Source: Halomonas heilongjiangensis
Lineage (GTDB): Bacteria > Pseudomonadota > Gammaproteobacteria > Pseudomonadales > Halomonadaceae
Direction of reading: 5' to 3'
NCBI RefSeq assembly: GCF_002879645.1
Contig: NZ_PNRE01000100.1
Coordinates: 1-64,000, forward strand
DNA length: 64,000 nt
In this document: one piece after another, positions 9,002 through 17,269 of the stretch
Numbering within the stretch: the first letter of the stretch is position 1
Layout: each line of letters opens with the position of its first letter
The notes under the pieces: generated by a model
Databases searched by the model: none
Seen by the model: the letters and a program-made list of their open reading frames with translations, nothing else
Told to the model about the DNA's origin: nothing
Program-made: the position numbers and the translations under genes

Positions 9002-9526
9002 TCAGGCTCCTTCGCTAGGCCCGGAGGCATAGACGGCGGGATCGACGAAGAGGGCGGCGAGGCCTGCCCGCAGGACGTGGAGTCCCGAGGAGGCGAAGCC
9101 GTACAGTAGGACCGCGAGCAGCCACCAGCGCGGGATCGGGTAGGCGGCAGCGGTGGTCGTGCCGGAGGCCCAGGCGTCGGTGAGGCTACGCAGCAGGAGC
9201 CAGCTCATCACGGCGAGAATCGCGAAGGTAAAGGCCGCGGCAATGGCGGTCACCACCTTGCGCAGGATGGACGCCTCCAGGAGCGAAGGCAGCATGTCCA
9301 TGCTGACATGCAGCCCGCGTTTGGTGACCGCGGGGGCGGTGACGAAGATGGATCCCGCCAGCAGGTAGGTCGACCAGTCCGGTATCCATCCGATCGGTGC
9401 GCCGATGAAATAACGCGACATCGTGCCGATGAAGGTGAGCAGGGCGATCAGGGCCAGGGCGAGCAGCCCGGTATAGAGCCCGAGTTCGCTGGTGGCGTCG
9501 TGGGCTTTCGTGAGCAGGGGTAGCAT
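9002..9526 (-). CDS. TRAP transporter small membrane subunit (DctQ-like)
   Basis: 174-aa four-helix protein. The start at 9526 is chosen because GGGAGGAC lies just upstream; an in-frame ATG at 9547 would precede that site. It contains the DctQ-like stretch IGTMSRYFIGAPIGWIPDWS at the end of helix one and RGLHVSMDML before helix two. It sits between the binding-protein gene and the large subunit on the same strand. Only the TRAP context makes the assignment firm, because DctQ sequences are poorly conserved. Confidence 0.88.
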   Translation of the reverse strand: MLPLLTKAHDATSELGLYTGLLALALIALLTFIGTMSRYFIGAPIGWIPDWSTYLLAGSIFVTAPAVTKRGLHVSMDMLPSLLEASILRKVVTAIAAAFTFAILAVMSWLLLRSLTDAWASGTTTAAAYPIPRWWLLAVLLYGFASSGLHVLRAGLAALFVDPAVYASGPSEGA

Positions 9527-9593
9527 GTGTTGTCCTCCCGTTGACATGCCGGGTCATTCTTCTTGGGCGGAACGATCCCGGCACATCATCGCT

Positions 9594-10568
9594 TCAGTTG
9601 CTGAGCAGCCCGGCCGCTTCGACGATGGCGCGAAGTTCTTCGGCGGCATCCGGGTTGCGGCTCGCGGCGAAGCTCCAGGCACCGCTGACGATGGCCTCGG
9701 ACAGCGTGTCGGCGACCTCGCCGTTGAGCGTCAGTCGTTCCATGCCGGCGGCGGCCATCTTGTCGTGCTCCTCGGCATTCAGGCGGTCATAGGTCGCGGG
9801 AACCTCGTGCTCGAGCACTTCCGCCTGCGCTTCGAAGATCGCCCGCACCTCCTCGGGCAAGGCGTTCCAGAAGGCGGCATTGGCCACGATGATATGGGGG
9901 GCGGTAGCTCCAGCATCGAAGTATTGGTGGGTGACCTCGGCGAAGCCGTAACCCGCCGCTCCCGCGGCCGGAAAGAGCGCGCCGTCCACCACACCACGTT
10001 CCAGCGCACTGAACATCTCGGCCGGGGACATCACCACTGGCGTGCCACCGATCGCGCTGATGTAGGGGTGCTGCGGAGGAAGCGCGCGTATCTGCAGCCC
10101 GCTCAGGTCGTCGCGGCTCGACAGGTCGCGGTTGAGATAGATCCAGTAGCCATGTCCCAGCGGTACCGAGATGGCGTGCACGCCGAGGCTGGCATAGGTC
10201 TCCTGGATCACGTCCATCGCCCCGCTTTCACGGAAGGCCTCGGCGTCGGGGCGGATGCTCTCCAGTCCGGTCAACAGGGTGGCGGAGCCGGTGTGAAACC
10301 CGGGATAGGTGCAGAGGACCTGGAAGAGGCCGTTGCGCGTGGGTTCCAGTTGCTCGAGTGGCGGGATGGTCTCGGGGCCCATCATCTGGACCTTGATCTC
10401 GCCATTCGAGGCTTCCTCGAGCAGTTCGGCGTAGCGATCGCAGATCACCGTTGAGCCGGGATAGCGATCGTCCCAGGTCTTGAGCATCCGGACCTGGGTC
10501 ATGGCCTGAACCGTGCCCGCGGAAAGCGTGAGCAGCGCGGCGGCGAGAACTGTTGTGATTGTTTTCAT
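9594..10568 (-). CDS. TRAP transporter periplasmic solute-binding protein (DctP-like)
   Basis: 324 aa with a clear signal peptide (MKTITTVLAAALLTLSAGTVQA). The mature protein shows DctP features: WDDRYPGSTVICDRYAELL early, the ligand-carboxylate arginine region LSGLQIRALPPQ, and VVMSPAEMFSALERGVVDG. The arginine in LQIR is the expected clamp for a carboxylate ligand. Placed after the maleate isomerase gene with a 69-nt gap, in the same minus-strand unit as the catabolic enzymes. The cargo is therefore probably the aromatic acid substrate. Confidence 0.92.
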   Translation of the reverse strand: MKTITTVLAAALLTLSAGTVQAMTQVRMLKTWDDRYPGSTVICDRYAELLEEASNGEIKVQMMGPETIPPLEQLEPTRNGLFQVLCTYPGFHTGSATLLTGLESIRPDAEAFRESGAMDVIQETYASLGVHAISVPLGHGYWIYLNRDLSSRDDLSGLQIRALPPQHPYISAIGGTPVVMSPAEMFSALERGVVDGALFPAAGAAGYGFAEVTHQYFDAGATAPHIIVANAAFWNALPEEVRAIFEAQAEVLEHEVPATYDRLNAEEHDKMAAAGMERLTLNGEVADTLSEAIVSGAWSFAASRNPDAAEELRAIVEAAGLLSN

Positions 10569-10637
10569 GGGGGCTTTCCTCTGAGTTGGCAGCCGGGACG
10601 ACCGGCTGCGGGTAGTGATACGGGGCTTGTCGACCGG

Positions 10638-11399
10638 TCAGTGGGTCGGTGCCAAGGCGCCGGACAACAGGGCGCCTGCCTTGGGGGCCACCGGCTCCAG
10701 GCGCATGGCCTTGAGCATCGAACGGACCGTGCAGGCCGCGGCCGAGGTCACTGGGATGCCCAGCCGCGCCTCGACCGGTGCCAGTGCCGCCAGCGACGGC
10801 ATCTGCACGCAGGCCGAGAGGACCACGGCGTCGACGCCCTTGGTGTTGAGCCGTTTCACGTCTTCGGTGAGGGCCATCGGGTCGCGCGCGGCCACAGCGA
10901 GGTTGTCTTCGATCTCCAGTGCCAGGCTGTCCTGGATCTCGAATCCCTCGCTCTCGATGTACTCGGTGACCTTGGCGGCCAGCGGCTTCATGTAGGGCAT
11001 GAGCAGGCTGACCCGCTTGATGCCCAGCTCCTTGAGTCCTTCCACCAGCGCACCGGCCGAGGAGATGACGGGAATCGATTTCCCCTCTTCGGCGACCGCG
11101 CCTTCCAGGTTCGCTCTGGCGGTGCGGTGATAGCCGAGCCCCTGGCTCATGATCGCCACCAGACAGGCGTAACCCATCACGTCGACGTCGGCATCCGCCA
11201 GCTCGCGCGCGCAGCGCAGGGAGTCGCGGTCCATCGCGGCCAGTTCCTCCGGCGTCACCTTCTTCATGCGCATCCGGCTGGAATGAAAGGTGAAGCGCTC
11301 CGGGCGGATGGCCTCCCGCTGCCGGAGCATGGCGGGGATCTCGGTCTCCATGGTGATGTTGGAGGAGGGCACGATCTGCCCGATCCGGTAGGTCTTCAT
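10638..11399 (-). CDS. Maleate cis-trans isomerase (Asp/Glu racemase superfamily)
   Basis: 253 aa. Converts maleate to fumarate in the cytosol, the final step of pathways that release maleate. The N-terminal signature IGQIVPSSNITMETEIPAML and the segment RFTFHSSRMRMKKVTPEEL are those of maleate isomerases. The two catalytic cysteines fall in GYACLVAI (about residue 80) and LSACVQMPSL (about residue 200). The ATG overlaps the stop of the thioesterase gene (ATGA), so the two are translationally coupled. Its presence is the best clue that the pathway ends in maleate. Confidence 0.9.
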   Translation of the reverse strand: MKTYRIGQIVPSSNITMETEIPAMLRQREAIRPERFTFHSSRMRMKKVTPEELAAMDRDSLRCARELADADVDVMGYACLVAIMSQGLGYHRTARANLEGAVAEEGKSIPVISSAGALVEGLKELGIKRVSLLMPYMKPLAAKVTEYIESEGFEIQDSLALEIEDNLAVAARDPMALTEDVKRLNTKGVDAVVLSACVQMPSLAALAPVEARLGIPVTSAAACTVRSMLKAMRLEPVAPKAGALLSGALAPTH

Positions 11400-11902
11400 A
11401 GCGATGTCTCCGGGTGCAGGGGGTAGGCGTCGGCATAGGCCGCGATCCGGGATCTCAGCGCGTTCGGCAGGGGCACGGCGGTCCAGCTGGCGCCATCCAC
11501 GGTGACCGGGCTGATGCGGGCGAGGAAGGCGACCGGCCCCTGGTGCGCTGGCTCGGCGGCGACCCTTGTGGCCGTGACGTGGAGGTCGAAGGTGTGCGAG
11601 CGGATCTCGCCCACCCGAACCTCCATGTCGAACTGGGTGTCGACCGGCAGCGGTGAGCGAAAGTCGAGCTCGACGCCCCGCACCGGGAAGTTCACCCCGA
11701 GGTTCGCCTTGGTACTGTGGAGCGGCCCGCCCAGCATCAGACCGATGAAGGCTTCGTGGGCCGAGATCGTGTAGTCGAGGAAGCGCGGCGTGTAGACGAT
11801 GCCGGCGGGATCGCAGTCACCCCAGCGCACCACGCGCCGGATGATCAGCGGGGCCTCGCCGATGACGGCCTCCGTCGAGGGGAAGAAGGCACAGGGCGTC
11901 AT
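11396..11902 (-). CDS. Hot-dog acyl-CoA thioesterase (4-hydroxybenzoyl-CoA type)
   Basis: 168 aa from ATG 11902, which overlaps the previous stop (ATGA). The active-site signature VRWGDCDPAGIVYTPRFLDY is diagnostic of the 4HBT family, with the catalytic aspartate in GDCDPAG. Expected role: hydrolysis of the hydroxylated aryl-CoA to free hydroxy acid and CoA, following the FAD hydroxylase encoded just upstream. An in-frame extension to 12451 exists only as antisense or frame shadow of the hydroxylase. Overlap with genes on both sides argues for a tightly coupled enzyme set. Confidence 0.88.
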   Translation of the reverse strand: MTPCAFFPSTEAVIGEAPLIIRRVVRWGDCDPAGIVYTPRFLDYTISAHEAFIGLMLGGPLHSTKANLGVNFPVRGVELDFRSPLPVDTQFDMEVRVGEIRSHTFDLHVTATRVAAEPAHQGPVAFLARISPVTVDGASWTAVPLPNALRSRIAAYADAYPLHPETSL

Positions 11903-13041
11903 TGGGTCATCCTCACGCGTTCGGCCGCGAGGGCTTTCATGAAGGCGGGGTAGTCGGACGCGACGCGCGTCGAATCGACCCGGCTGGTGCGGGTCAGGTA
12001 ATCGAGGGCGAAGGCGTGGGGGCTGTCGGCTTGCATATGCTGGCCCATGTCCTCGTACCAGGCGTAGCTCTCCTGGGCCGCGCCGATCAGCTTGTCGGCG
12101 GCCGGCTTGCGGGTGGCCACATAGGTGGCGAGTGCCGTCGGGATGTCGCGCTTCGCCGCCAGGGCCTTGACCAGGGCGATGGAGTCCTCCATCGCGATCC
12201 GTGTGCCCGAGCCGATGGAGAAGTGCGCCCGCCGGACGGCGTCGCCGATCAGCACCCGGTGGCCGTAGGTCCAGTGATCGTTCCAGACCGGCTGGAAGTT
12301 CCGCCATTCGGACTTGTTGGAGATGAGCGGGGCACCCTGCAGCTCTTCCGCATAGAGTTCTTCGACGAAGGCTTGCCGTTGCTCCTCGGTCATCTCGCCG
12401 AAGCCACAGCCTTCCCAGGCGGCGCGATCGCACTCCATGACGAAGGTGCACCGGCGATCCGTGTAGGGGTAGTAATGCGCACAGAAGGCGCCTCCTCCGG
12501 CGTTGCGGAAGCTGAGTGTCGGGCAGTCGTGCACTCGCTCGGCGCCGTACCAGGCGAAGGCGTTGGAGAGCTGGCTGCCATGGGTGCCGAAGGCGTGGGA
12601 ATAGGTGCGGCGCAGGGTCGAGTTAGCGCCGTCCGCGCCGACCAGCAGGTCGGCATCCTCCAGTGCCTCGATGTCGGTGATGTCGTCATGGTGGGTGACA
12701 TGCACGCCGACCTCGGCGCAGAGTTCCTGCAGCACCTTCAGCAATTGCAGCCTTTCGACCGCACCGCCGTACTCCTCCCCCTCGATGGAGACGGCCTGCC
12801 CGTTCAGGATGATCTCCTGGTTGCCGAGCCGCTTGGTGATGCTGCGCAGCCGGGCGAAACTCTCGGCATCCGCCTTCTCCAGCCGGGCCAGGCCCGCGCC
12901 GGCCAGGACAACGCCGAAGCCGAAGGTGGCGTCGGGCGCATTACGCTCGTGGACGTGGATGTCCACCTCGCCGAGGCGCTTGCGGGCGAGATAGGCGAAG
13001 TAGAGACCCGCGGGGCCGCCACCGAGAACGTTGATCTTCAT
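11899..13041 (-). CDS. FAD aryl-CoA monooxygenase (salicylyl-CoA 5-hydroxylase-like)
   Basis: 380 aa. Group A flavin hydroxylase with the FAD motif NVLGGGPAGLYFAYLARKR at the N-terminus, the DG motif LLVGADGANSTLRR and the GD motif VLIGDAVRRAHFSIGSGTR. The segment ERNAPDATFGFGVV is typical of salicylyl-CoA 5-hydroxylase and the N-terminal half of 2-aminobenzoyl-CoA monooxygenase, which act on CoA thioesters. A neighbouring aryl-CoA ligase and thioesterase support a CoA-bound substrate. The ATG abuts an ATTGAT-type operator that overlaps its ribosome site. Which ring position is hydroxylated is unknown. Confidence 0.85.
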   Translation of the reverse strand: MKINVLGGGPAGLYFAYLARKRLGEVDIHVHERNAPDATFGFGVVLAGAGLARLEKADAESFARLRSITKRLGNQEIILNGQAVSIEGEEYGGAVERLQLLKVLQELCAEVGVHVTHHDDITDIEALEDADLLVGADGANSTLRRTYSHAFGTHGSQLSNAFAWYGAERVHDCPTLSFRNAGGGAFCAHYYPYTDRRCTFVMECDRAAWEGCGFGEMTEEQRQAFVEELYAEELQGAPLISNKSEWRNFQPVWNDHWTYGHRVLIGDAVRRAHFSIGSGTRIAMEDSIALVKALAAKRDIPTALATYVATRKPAADKLIGAAQESYAWYEDMGQHMQADSPHAFALDYLTRTSRVDSTRVASDYPAFMKALAAERVRMTQ

Positions 13042-13058
13042 ATTGATACCTCGTCAAT
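13042..13058. promoter_or_regulatory. TetR operator copy 3 (ATTGAT-N5-GTCAAT)
   Basis: Same inverted repeat as at 16084 and 17207, with one mismatch in the right arm. It is placed directly before the hydroxylase ATG and over its ribosome site, so a bound repressor would block an internal promoter or translation start of the hydroxylase-thioesterase-isomerase-TRAP unit. Confidence 0.7.
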
Positions 13059-13096
13059 TTTTGGCAATGCTTGAGCCGTTTACATCGACTCGGGGG

Positions 13097-14776
13097 TCAG
13101 GTGTTCTCGGGTGCCGCGGCGTCCTCGGCATTCAAAGTCGTTTCGATGCGCTGGCGCAGGATGGCCTTGTCGAGCTTGCCGACCTTGGTCAGGGGCAGCG
13201 CGTCGATCAGCTCGATGCGTTCGGGCCATTTGAAGACTGCAAGGCCCGCTTGCTTGAGAAAGGCACCGAGTTCCTCGACGCTGGGCGGGGTCTCGCCGGG
13301 TTCCGCCACGGCGTAGAGGCAGATGCGCTCCCCGTGGGTGGGCGAGGGCATGCCCACTACCGCCACGTCGGTGAAGGCAGGGTGGGCCATGACGGCGCGC
13401 TCGACTTCTTCGCAGTTCACTTTCTCGCCGGCACGGTCCACCACGTCCTTGATGCGGCCTTCGAAGGAGTAGTAGTCCTGGCCATCGATCCGATGCCGCC
13501 GCATCAGATCGCCGGAGCGGTAGAAGCCGTCGCGGGTGAAGGCCTCCGCATTGCGCTCCGGGGCATGGTAATAACCACGGATCGTGTAGGGACCGCGCAC
13601 GGCCAGCTCACCGATCTGGCCCTCGGCGACCTCGTCCTCGGTACCGGGCTCGAGCAGCCTGACTTCGTCGTGCTCCGATATCGGGCGCCCGCAGGTGCCG
13701 AAGCGAATCGTTTCGCTGTCGCCTCGTCGGGTAAACATGATGGTGCCCTCGGTCATCCCGAAGATGTGATGACCCTCCACCCCCATCGTGCGGGTGACGA
13801 TCTCGGCGGCGTCGGTAGAGAAGATCTCGCGCAGGGTCTCCGTGGGGAGGTGCCCCTGGGCGATCTCCGCCTTCATGCGCATGATGATCGGCTTGGCGGC
13901 GCCCATGATCGTGGGCCGCAGGACGTTGTGCACCTCGCGCATCGCCTCCTGGTCGACCCGAGGCGTGGCGATGACCGTGCCGCCGTTCATGAGGAAGGGC
14001 CCCCAGCCGCAGCCCATGTTGAGGTTGTGCGCAAAGGGCATCGGGATGAACAGCCGGTCTGACGTGTTCCAGCCCTTGAAGGTCCAGACCTGGCGCATGT
14101 TGTAGAGGTATTCCGCATGTATCCGCGGGATGATCTTGGGCACCCCGGTCGTGCCGCCCGAGAGCTGAAAGGCGGCGACCTGCCAGGGATCCTGGGGCAC
14201 GGCCTCGAGGGCTGCGCGCGCCTCGTCCGGGTCGCTCGCCATCAGCGCGGCCAGGTCGACGGCGCCTTCCCTGGGGGTGCCGCGGGTCGAGACGATCAGC
14301 TCGAGCCCGGGCACCTCGCCCTGCATCTTCCTGGCGAAGGCATGGAAGTCGAACCTGGTCTCGTCGCTCTCGATGAAGTGGGCCTTGGCGCCACCGAACG
14401 CCGCGAGATAGCCGATCTCCGCCTCGCGGTGGGCGGCCAGGGTGCAGATCGGAATGATCCCGGCCTTCCAGCAGGCGAGGAAGACAATGAGCGTCTCCGG
14501 CTTGTTGGTGAGCTGAAAGATCACTCGGTCGAGCGGCTTCAGCCCGAGTGTCAGGAGCCCGTGCGCGACCCTGTCGGTCATCGCATCCAGCTCGGCGTAG
14601 CGGTACTGGCCGTCTAGCCAGAGGATGGCGGGCCGCTCGGCATGCCGCCGGGCCGTGGCGCGGAAGCCGTCGGCCAGTGTCTCGGCAGTGAGGGCTCCGG
14701 CCTCGTGCCAGCGCTCGATGTCGGCGGCGGGCGGATAGACGACACCGGCGATGGGGTATTGCGGTTGGTAGGTCAT
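13097..14776 (-). CDS. Aryl acid-AMP / aryl-CoA ligase (EntE/DhbE-like, probable salicylate-type)
   Basis: 559-aa adenylate-forming enzyme. Motifs in order: P-loop FQLSGGTTGVPKIIPR, the A5-like block HHIFGMTEGTI, the hinge/C-terminal block YRSGDLMRRHRIDG with GRIKDVVDRAGEKVNCEEVE, and the catalytic lysine in LTKVGKLDK. The EntE-like N-terminal half suggests an ortho-hydroxy or ortho-amino benzoate substrate. It would form aryl-AMP and then aryl-CoA for the hydroxylase encoded next. It starts 21 nt after the hydrolase gene and shares its promoter. Confidence 0.87.
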   Translation of the reverse strand: MTYQPQYPIAGVVYPPAADIERWHEAGALTAETLADGFRATARRHAERPAILWLDGQYRYAELDAMTDRVAHGLLTLGLKPLDRVIFQLTNKPETLIVFLACWKAGIIPICTLAAHREAEIGYLAAFGGAKAHFIESDETRFDFHAFARKMQGEVPGLELIVSTRGTPREGAVDLAALMASDPDEARAALEAVPQDPWQVAAFQLSGGTTGVPKIIPRIHAEYLYNMRQVWTFKGWNTSDRLFIPMPFAHNLNMGCGWGPFLMNGGTVIATPRVDQEAMREVHNVLRPTIMGAAKPIIMRMKAEIAQGHLPTETLREIFSTDAAEIVTRTMGVEGHHIFGMTEGTIMFTRRGDSETIRFGTCGRPISEHDEVRLLEPGTEDEVAEGQIGELAVRGPYTIRGYYHAPERNAEAFTRDGFYRSGDLMRRHRIDGQDYYSFEGRIKDVVDRAGEKVNCEEVERAVMAHPAFTDVAVVGMPSPTHGERICLYAVAEPGETPPSVEELGAFLKQAGLAVFKWPERIELIDALPLTKVGKLDKAILRQRIETTLNAEDAAAPENT

Positions 14777-14797
14777 GATCTCTTCCTCCGGGGCGAC

Positions 14798-16042
14798 TCA
14801 GATGACGAGCCGGCCGTTCAGCCAGCCGCGGATCGCCTCGCCGGCGAGGGTCTGGCCACTGGGCTCGCCAGCCGCGAGGGGCTGGCCGTGGTGAGTGCCG
14901 CGGATCGATACCTGGTTCTTGTCCGGGGTGCCGAGGGCGTCGAAGATCGCGGCGATCTCCCCGGGGAAGACGCAGGCATCCGCGGTGTAGCGCACGACGA
15001 GGGTCGGCTGGTCGATCACCGGTGCGCAGCGCAGCATGCCAGCCTTCGAGGAGAGCCCCGACCAGGTCGAGAGCCAGCTCTCCGGCGTGCAGACCTTGCC
15101 GAAGCCGACCCCGTTCATGTTGGTCTTGAAGGGGTCGCGACCCCAGAGCGATCCGAGCGTGCGGTCGGTCGGGTCGAGCGAGAGATCCCAGTTGCGAAGA
15201 TCGGCATCCGTGCGCGGTACCTCGAAGATGTGTTGCCAGCCCGCCATCAACCGCTCCTGGTCGGAGGCCTCGCCGGCCTTCACCCGCCGGCGTGCCTCCA
15301 TGCGCCGGCTGACCAGCTCCCGGGCGATCCCATCGATCCGGGCGACACGGGCTCGCTGGGCCGCCCGATAGCGATCGATGAACTCGGGGGAATAGTTCGC
15401 CCCATCGCGGGAGAAGCCGTTCCTGGTGGCGAAGGGGAAGAGGGTGGGATCCAGGGAGAGCGGATCACGCTCATCGGTGACGGAGGGATCCAACGAGTTC
15501 ATGAGCAGCATGCCCTGGCCGGGGTGCGGGGCCACCAGCACCAGCAGATCGGGCCTTGCCATCGAGGCCTCGGCGAGCTTTACCGGTCGCCCGGCAGGCG
15601 TGCGTGTCTCACGCTGTGCCGGGGGCAGATTGGCTTGCTCGGTGTAGTAGGCATAGAGCCCGCCGCCGCCCGAGTTGCCGACGAGCACGAGCTGATCAAA
15701 GCCACGCTCCTTCAGGAAGGTCGTCCCGGCATCCACGTCCAGCAGTGCCAGCTCGTGCTCGAGCCGCAGGTCGTTGCCCGGGTTGCGGGAGCCCTGGACC
15801 CATACCGCGGCGCCGGCTTCGAGCAGCTCCGGAACGAGGTAGTGGGTAGCCAGGATCTCTCGTGGATGCATCAGGCAGCAGACGGCCTTCTCATCACCGC
15901 GACGATAGAGATAGCCGGTGACGTTGGCACCGTCGACGGTCGTGAGGGTGTGGACCGAGGCGATCATGTCGGCCGGCAGCCGCGCCGGGTCCCACTGCGC
16001 GCCCCGCAGTCCGGCCAGTGGCGTGAAGTCTACCGATGGCAT
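14798..16042 (-). CDS. Alpha/beta hydrolase (candidate ring-fission product hydrolase)
   Basis: 414 aa from ATG 16042, preceded by AAGGAGG; a TTG at 16099 would overlap the operator and is rejected. Nucleophile elbow LVGNSGGGGLYAYY (Ser about residue 140), probable acid in VVRYTADACVFPGE and histidine in GTHHGQPL form a serine-hydrolase triad. It is longer than typical C-C hydrolases. In a pathway ending in maleate it would plausibly cleave the ring-fission product (for example maleylpyruvate to maleate and pyruvate) or an amide. That role is inferred from context only. Confidence 0.75.
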   Translation of the reverse strand: MPSVDFTPLAGLRGAQWDPARLPADMIASVHTLTTVDGANVTGYLYRRGDEKAVCCLMHPREILATHYLVPELLEAGAAVWVQGSRNPGNDLRLEHELALLDVDAGTTFLKERGFDQLVLVGNSGGGGLYAYYTEQANLPPAQRETRTPAGRPVKLAEASMARPDLLVLVAPHPGQGMLLMNSLDPSVTDERDPLSLDPTLFPFATRNGFSRDGANYSPEFIDRYRAAQRARVARIDGIARELVSRRMEARRRVKAGEASDQERLMAGWQHIFEVPRTDADLRNWDLSLDPTDRTLGSLWGRDPFKTNMNGVGFGKVCTPESWLSTWSGLSSKAGMLRCAPVIDQPTLVVRYTADACVFPGEIAAIFDALGTPDKNQVSIRGTHHGQPLAAGEPSGQTLAGEAIRGWLNGRLVI

Positions 16043-16083
16043 CGTGGCCTCCTTGTACTTGTTCTCTTCGAGAGTAGTCTCAT

Positions 16084-16100
16084 ATTGATACCCAATCAAT
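16084..16100. promoter_or_regulatory. TetR operator copy 2 (ATTGAT-N5-ATCAAT)
   Basis: Perfect inverted repeat with 6-bp arms and a 5-bp spacer, 42 nt upstream of the hydrolase ATG. Identical arms to the copy beside the TetR gene. Confidence 0.8.
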
Positions 16101-16117
16101 AAATGGCCAGAAGATGA

Positions 16118-16131
16118 CCCCTGTACAGGGG
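16118..16131. promoter_or_regulatory. 14-bp perfect palindrome CCCCTGTACAGGGG
   Basis: Perfect palindrome lying 17 bp from operator copy 2 in the gap between the 86-aa gene and the hydrolase gene. It could be a second operator or part of a short terminator for the upstream two-gene unit. No T-tract follows. Confidence 0.4.
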
Positions 16132-16195
16132 AGTGTCTCTGGAGGGCTTCTCATGCCCCACGAGCTGTTAACAATTACTAGCGCGGCGGGACGGG

Positions 16196-16456
16196 TCAGA
16201 GCGGCCGGCTGGTCCCTACGATGCGCACCTCGTCGCGCCCCCAGTGGGCGATCTCGCCGTTGAGACCGCCGGTGAAGATGCCGTACCAGACCGCGGGCTT
16301 CATCTTCATCGCCCTGCGGTCGAAGGTCAGTTCGTCCGGTGCGGAGATCGTCCAGTAGCCCTTCACGGGACCGGTGATGGTCACGGCGGGCTGGCCGCGC
16401 ATGGTGTCGACCATCGGCCGGAACTCCGGAACATCGATGACATGTACCTCGATCAT
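16196..16456 (-). CDS. 86-aa conserved-looking small protein beside the VOC enzyme
   Basis: Small cytosolic protein with no recognised family. The ATG overlaps the stop of the VOC gene (ATGA), giving translational coupling. It reads MIEVHVIDVPEFRPM early and ends in a tryptophan- and glycine-rich segment (KPAVWYGIFTGGLNGEIAH). The coupled position and similar size to small accessory subunits suggest a partner of the ring-modifying enzyme. That is inference. It could equally be a small isomerase or tautomerase-like protein. Confidence 0.7.
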   Translation of the reverse strand: MIEVHVIDVPEFRPMVDTMRGQPAVTITGPVKGYWTISAPDELTFDRRAMKMKPAVWYGIFTGGLNGEIAHWGRDEVRIVGTSRPL

Positions 16457-17157
16457 TGGGCGTCCTCCTTGTAGGCGTCGACCAGTTTCGCCTTGCGGCG
16501 CCAGACGGCATCGATGTCCTCCATCAGCCGACCCGCGGCGCGCGCCTCGGACTCCACGTCCATCGCGGCCTGCAGGGTCAGGCGGGCGTCCACCTCGTCG
16601 ATCGACTCGATGTCGCGGAGGCGGCGGGTGATTTCCACCGGATAGCCGTTCGGGTCGGTGAAATAGATCGACTCCAGGATCTCGTGCCGGGTATAGGGCG
16701 AGACCTGGATGCCGCGCTTCTCCAGCGTCTCCTTCCACGTGACCAGCTCTTCCTCGCTGTCCACGGCCCAGGCGGTATGGGTGGCGAAGTAGAAGTGATG
16801 CTCCTCGGGGGCGTACTTCTCGGGGCGCTCGCTGCCGATATAGTAGAAGAAGGCGATGGTGGCACCTTTCCCCGCGTCGAAGAAGAAGTGCAGGAAGTCG
16901 TGGTGGCCCGGAGGGCCCCAGCCGCGCGCCGTGATCGCATGCACCAGCGGCAGGCCGAGCACATCGCGGTAGAACTCCACCGTCTCGTTCAATTTCCAGG
17001 TCGGGCGGGCGGTGTGGTCGACGCCGTGCAGGGCCAGCCGGATGCCATCCTCCGCGGCATGCTTCACGCCGGTGAGATCGCCCGTGCCGATGCCCATCGC
17101 CTCGTTGAAGCTCTTCGCCGAGGAGGCGTCGTCACGCGTTCCAAGCTTCTCGGTCAT
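16453..17157 (-). CDS. VOC-fold metalloenzyme, candidate ring-cleaving dioxygenase
   Basis: 234-aa vicinal-oxygen-chelate protein. The likely metal ligands are the histidine of LHGVDHTARP (strand 1), a histidine in HHFYFATHTAWAV and the glutamate of YFTDPNGYPVEITRRL, the usual His-His-Glu arrangement of extradiol dioxygenases. It is the first gene of the minus-strand cluster, facing the TetR regulator across an ATTGAT operator. Within the inferred route it would open the ring of the hydroxylated acid. Alternative VOC activities (isomerase, lyase) cannot be excluded. A C-terminal 40-residue helical extension is unusual. Confidence 0.75.
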   Translation of the reverse strand: MTEKLGTRDDASSAKSFNEAMGIGTGDLTGVKHAAEDGIRLALHGVDHTARPTWKLNETVEFYRDVLGLPLVHAITARGWGPPGHHDFLHFFFDAGKGATIAFFYYIGSERPEKYAPEEHHFYFATHTAWAVDSEEELVTWKETLEKRGIQVSPYTRHEILESIYFTDPNGYPVEITRRLRDIESIDEVDARLTLQAAMDVESEARAAGRLMEDIDAVWRRKAKLVDAYKEDAQ

Positions 17158-17206
17158 TGCAGTCGCTCCTTTCGAATCTTAGCTGTCAGAGGGGTGCTGC
17201 TCAATT

Positions 17207-17223
17207 ATTGATGCTATATCAAT
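17207..17223. promoter_or_regulatory. TetR operator copy 1 (ATTGAT-N5-ATCAAT)
   Basis: Perfect inverted repeat in the 112-nt divergent gap between the VOC gene and the TetR gene. The position suits autoregulation together with repression of the catabolic genes. Confidence 0.8.
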
Positions 17224-17269
17224 AAAAAGACGCTTGCAAGCTGATTTGATAGTGTGGCAATTTTAAGGC

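Noticed and set aside
16043..16099. N-terminal extension of the hydrolase from TTG 16099
   Set aside because: It would place the start on top of the TetR operator and ahead of a much better AAGGAGG-ATG start.
14642..16102. 486-codon plus-strand frame opposite the hydrolase gene
   Set aside because: The hydrolase on the minus strand has a nucleophile elbow and a strong ribosome site; the plus product is compositionally biased.
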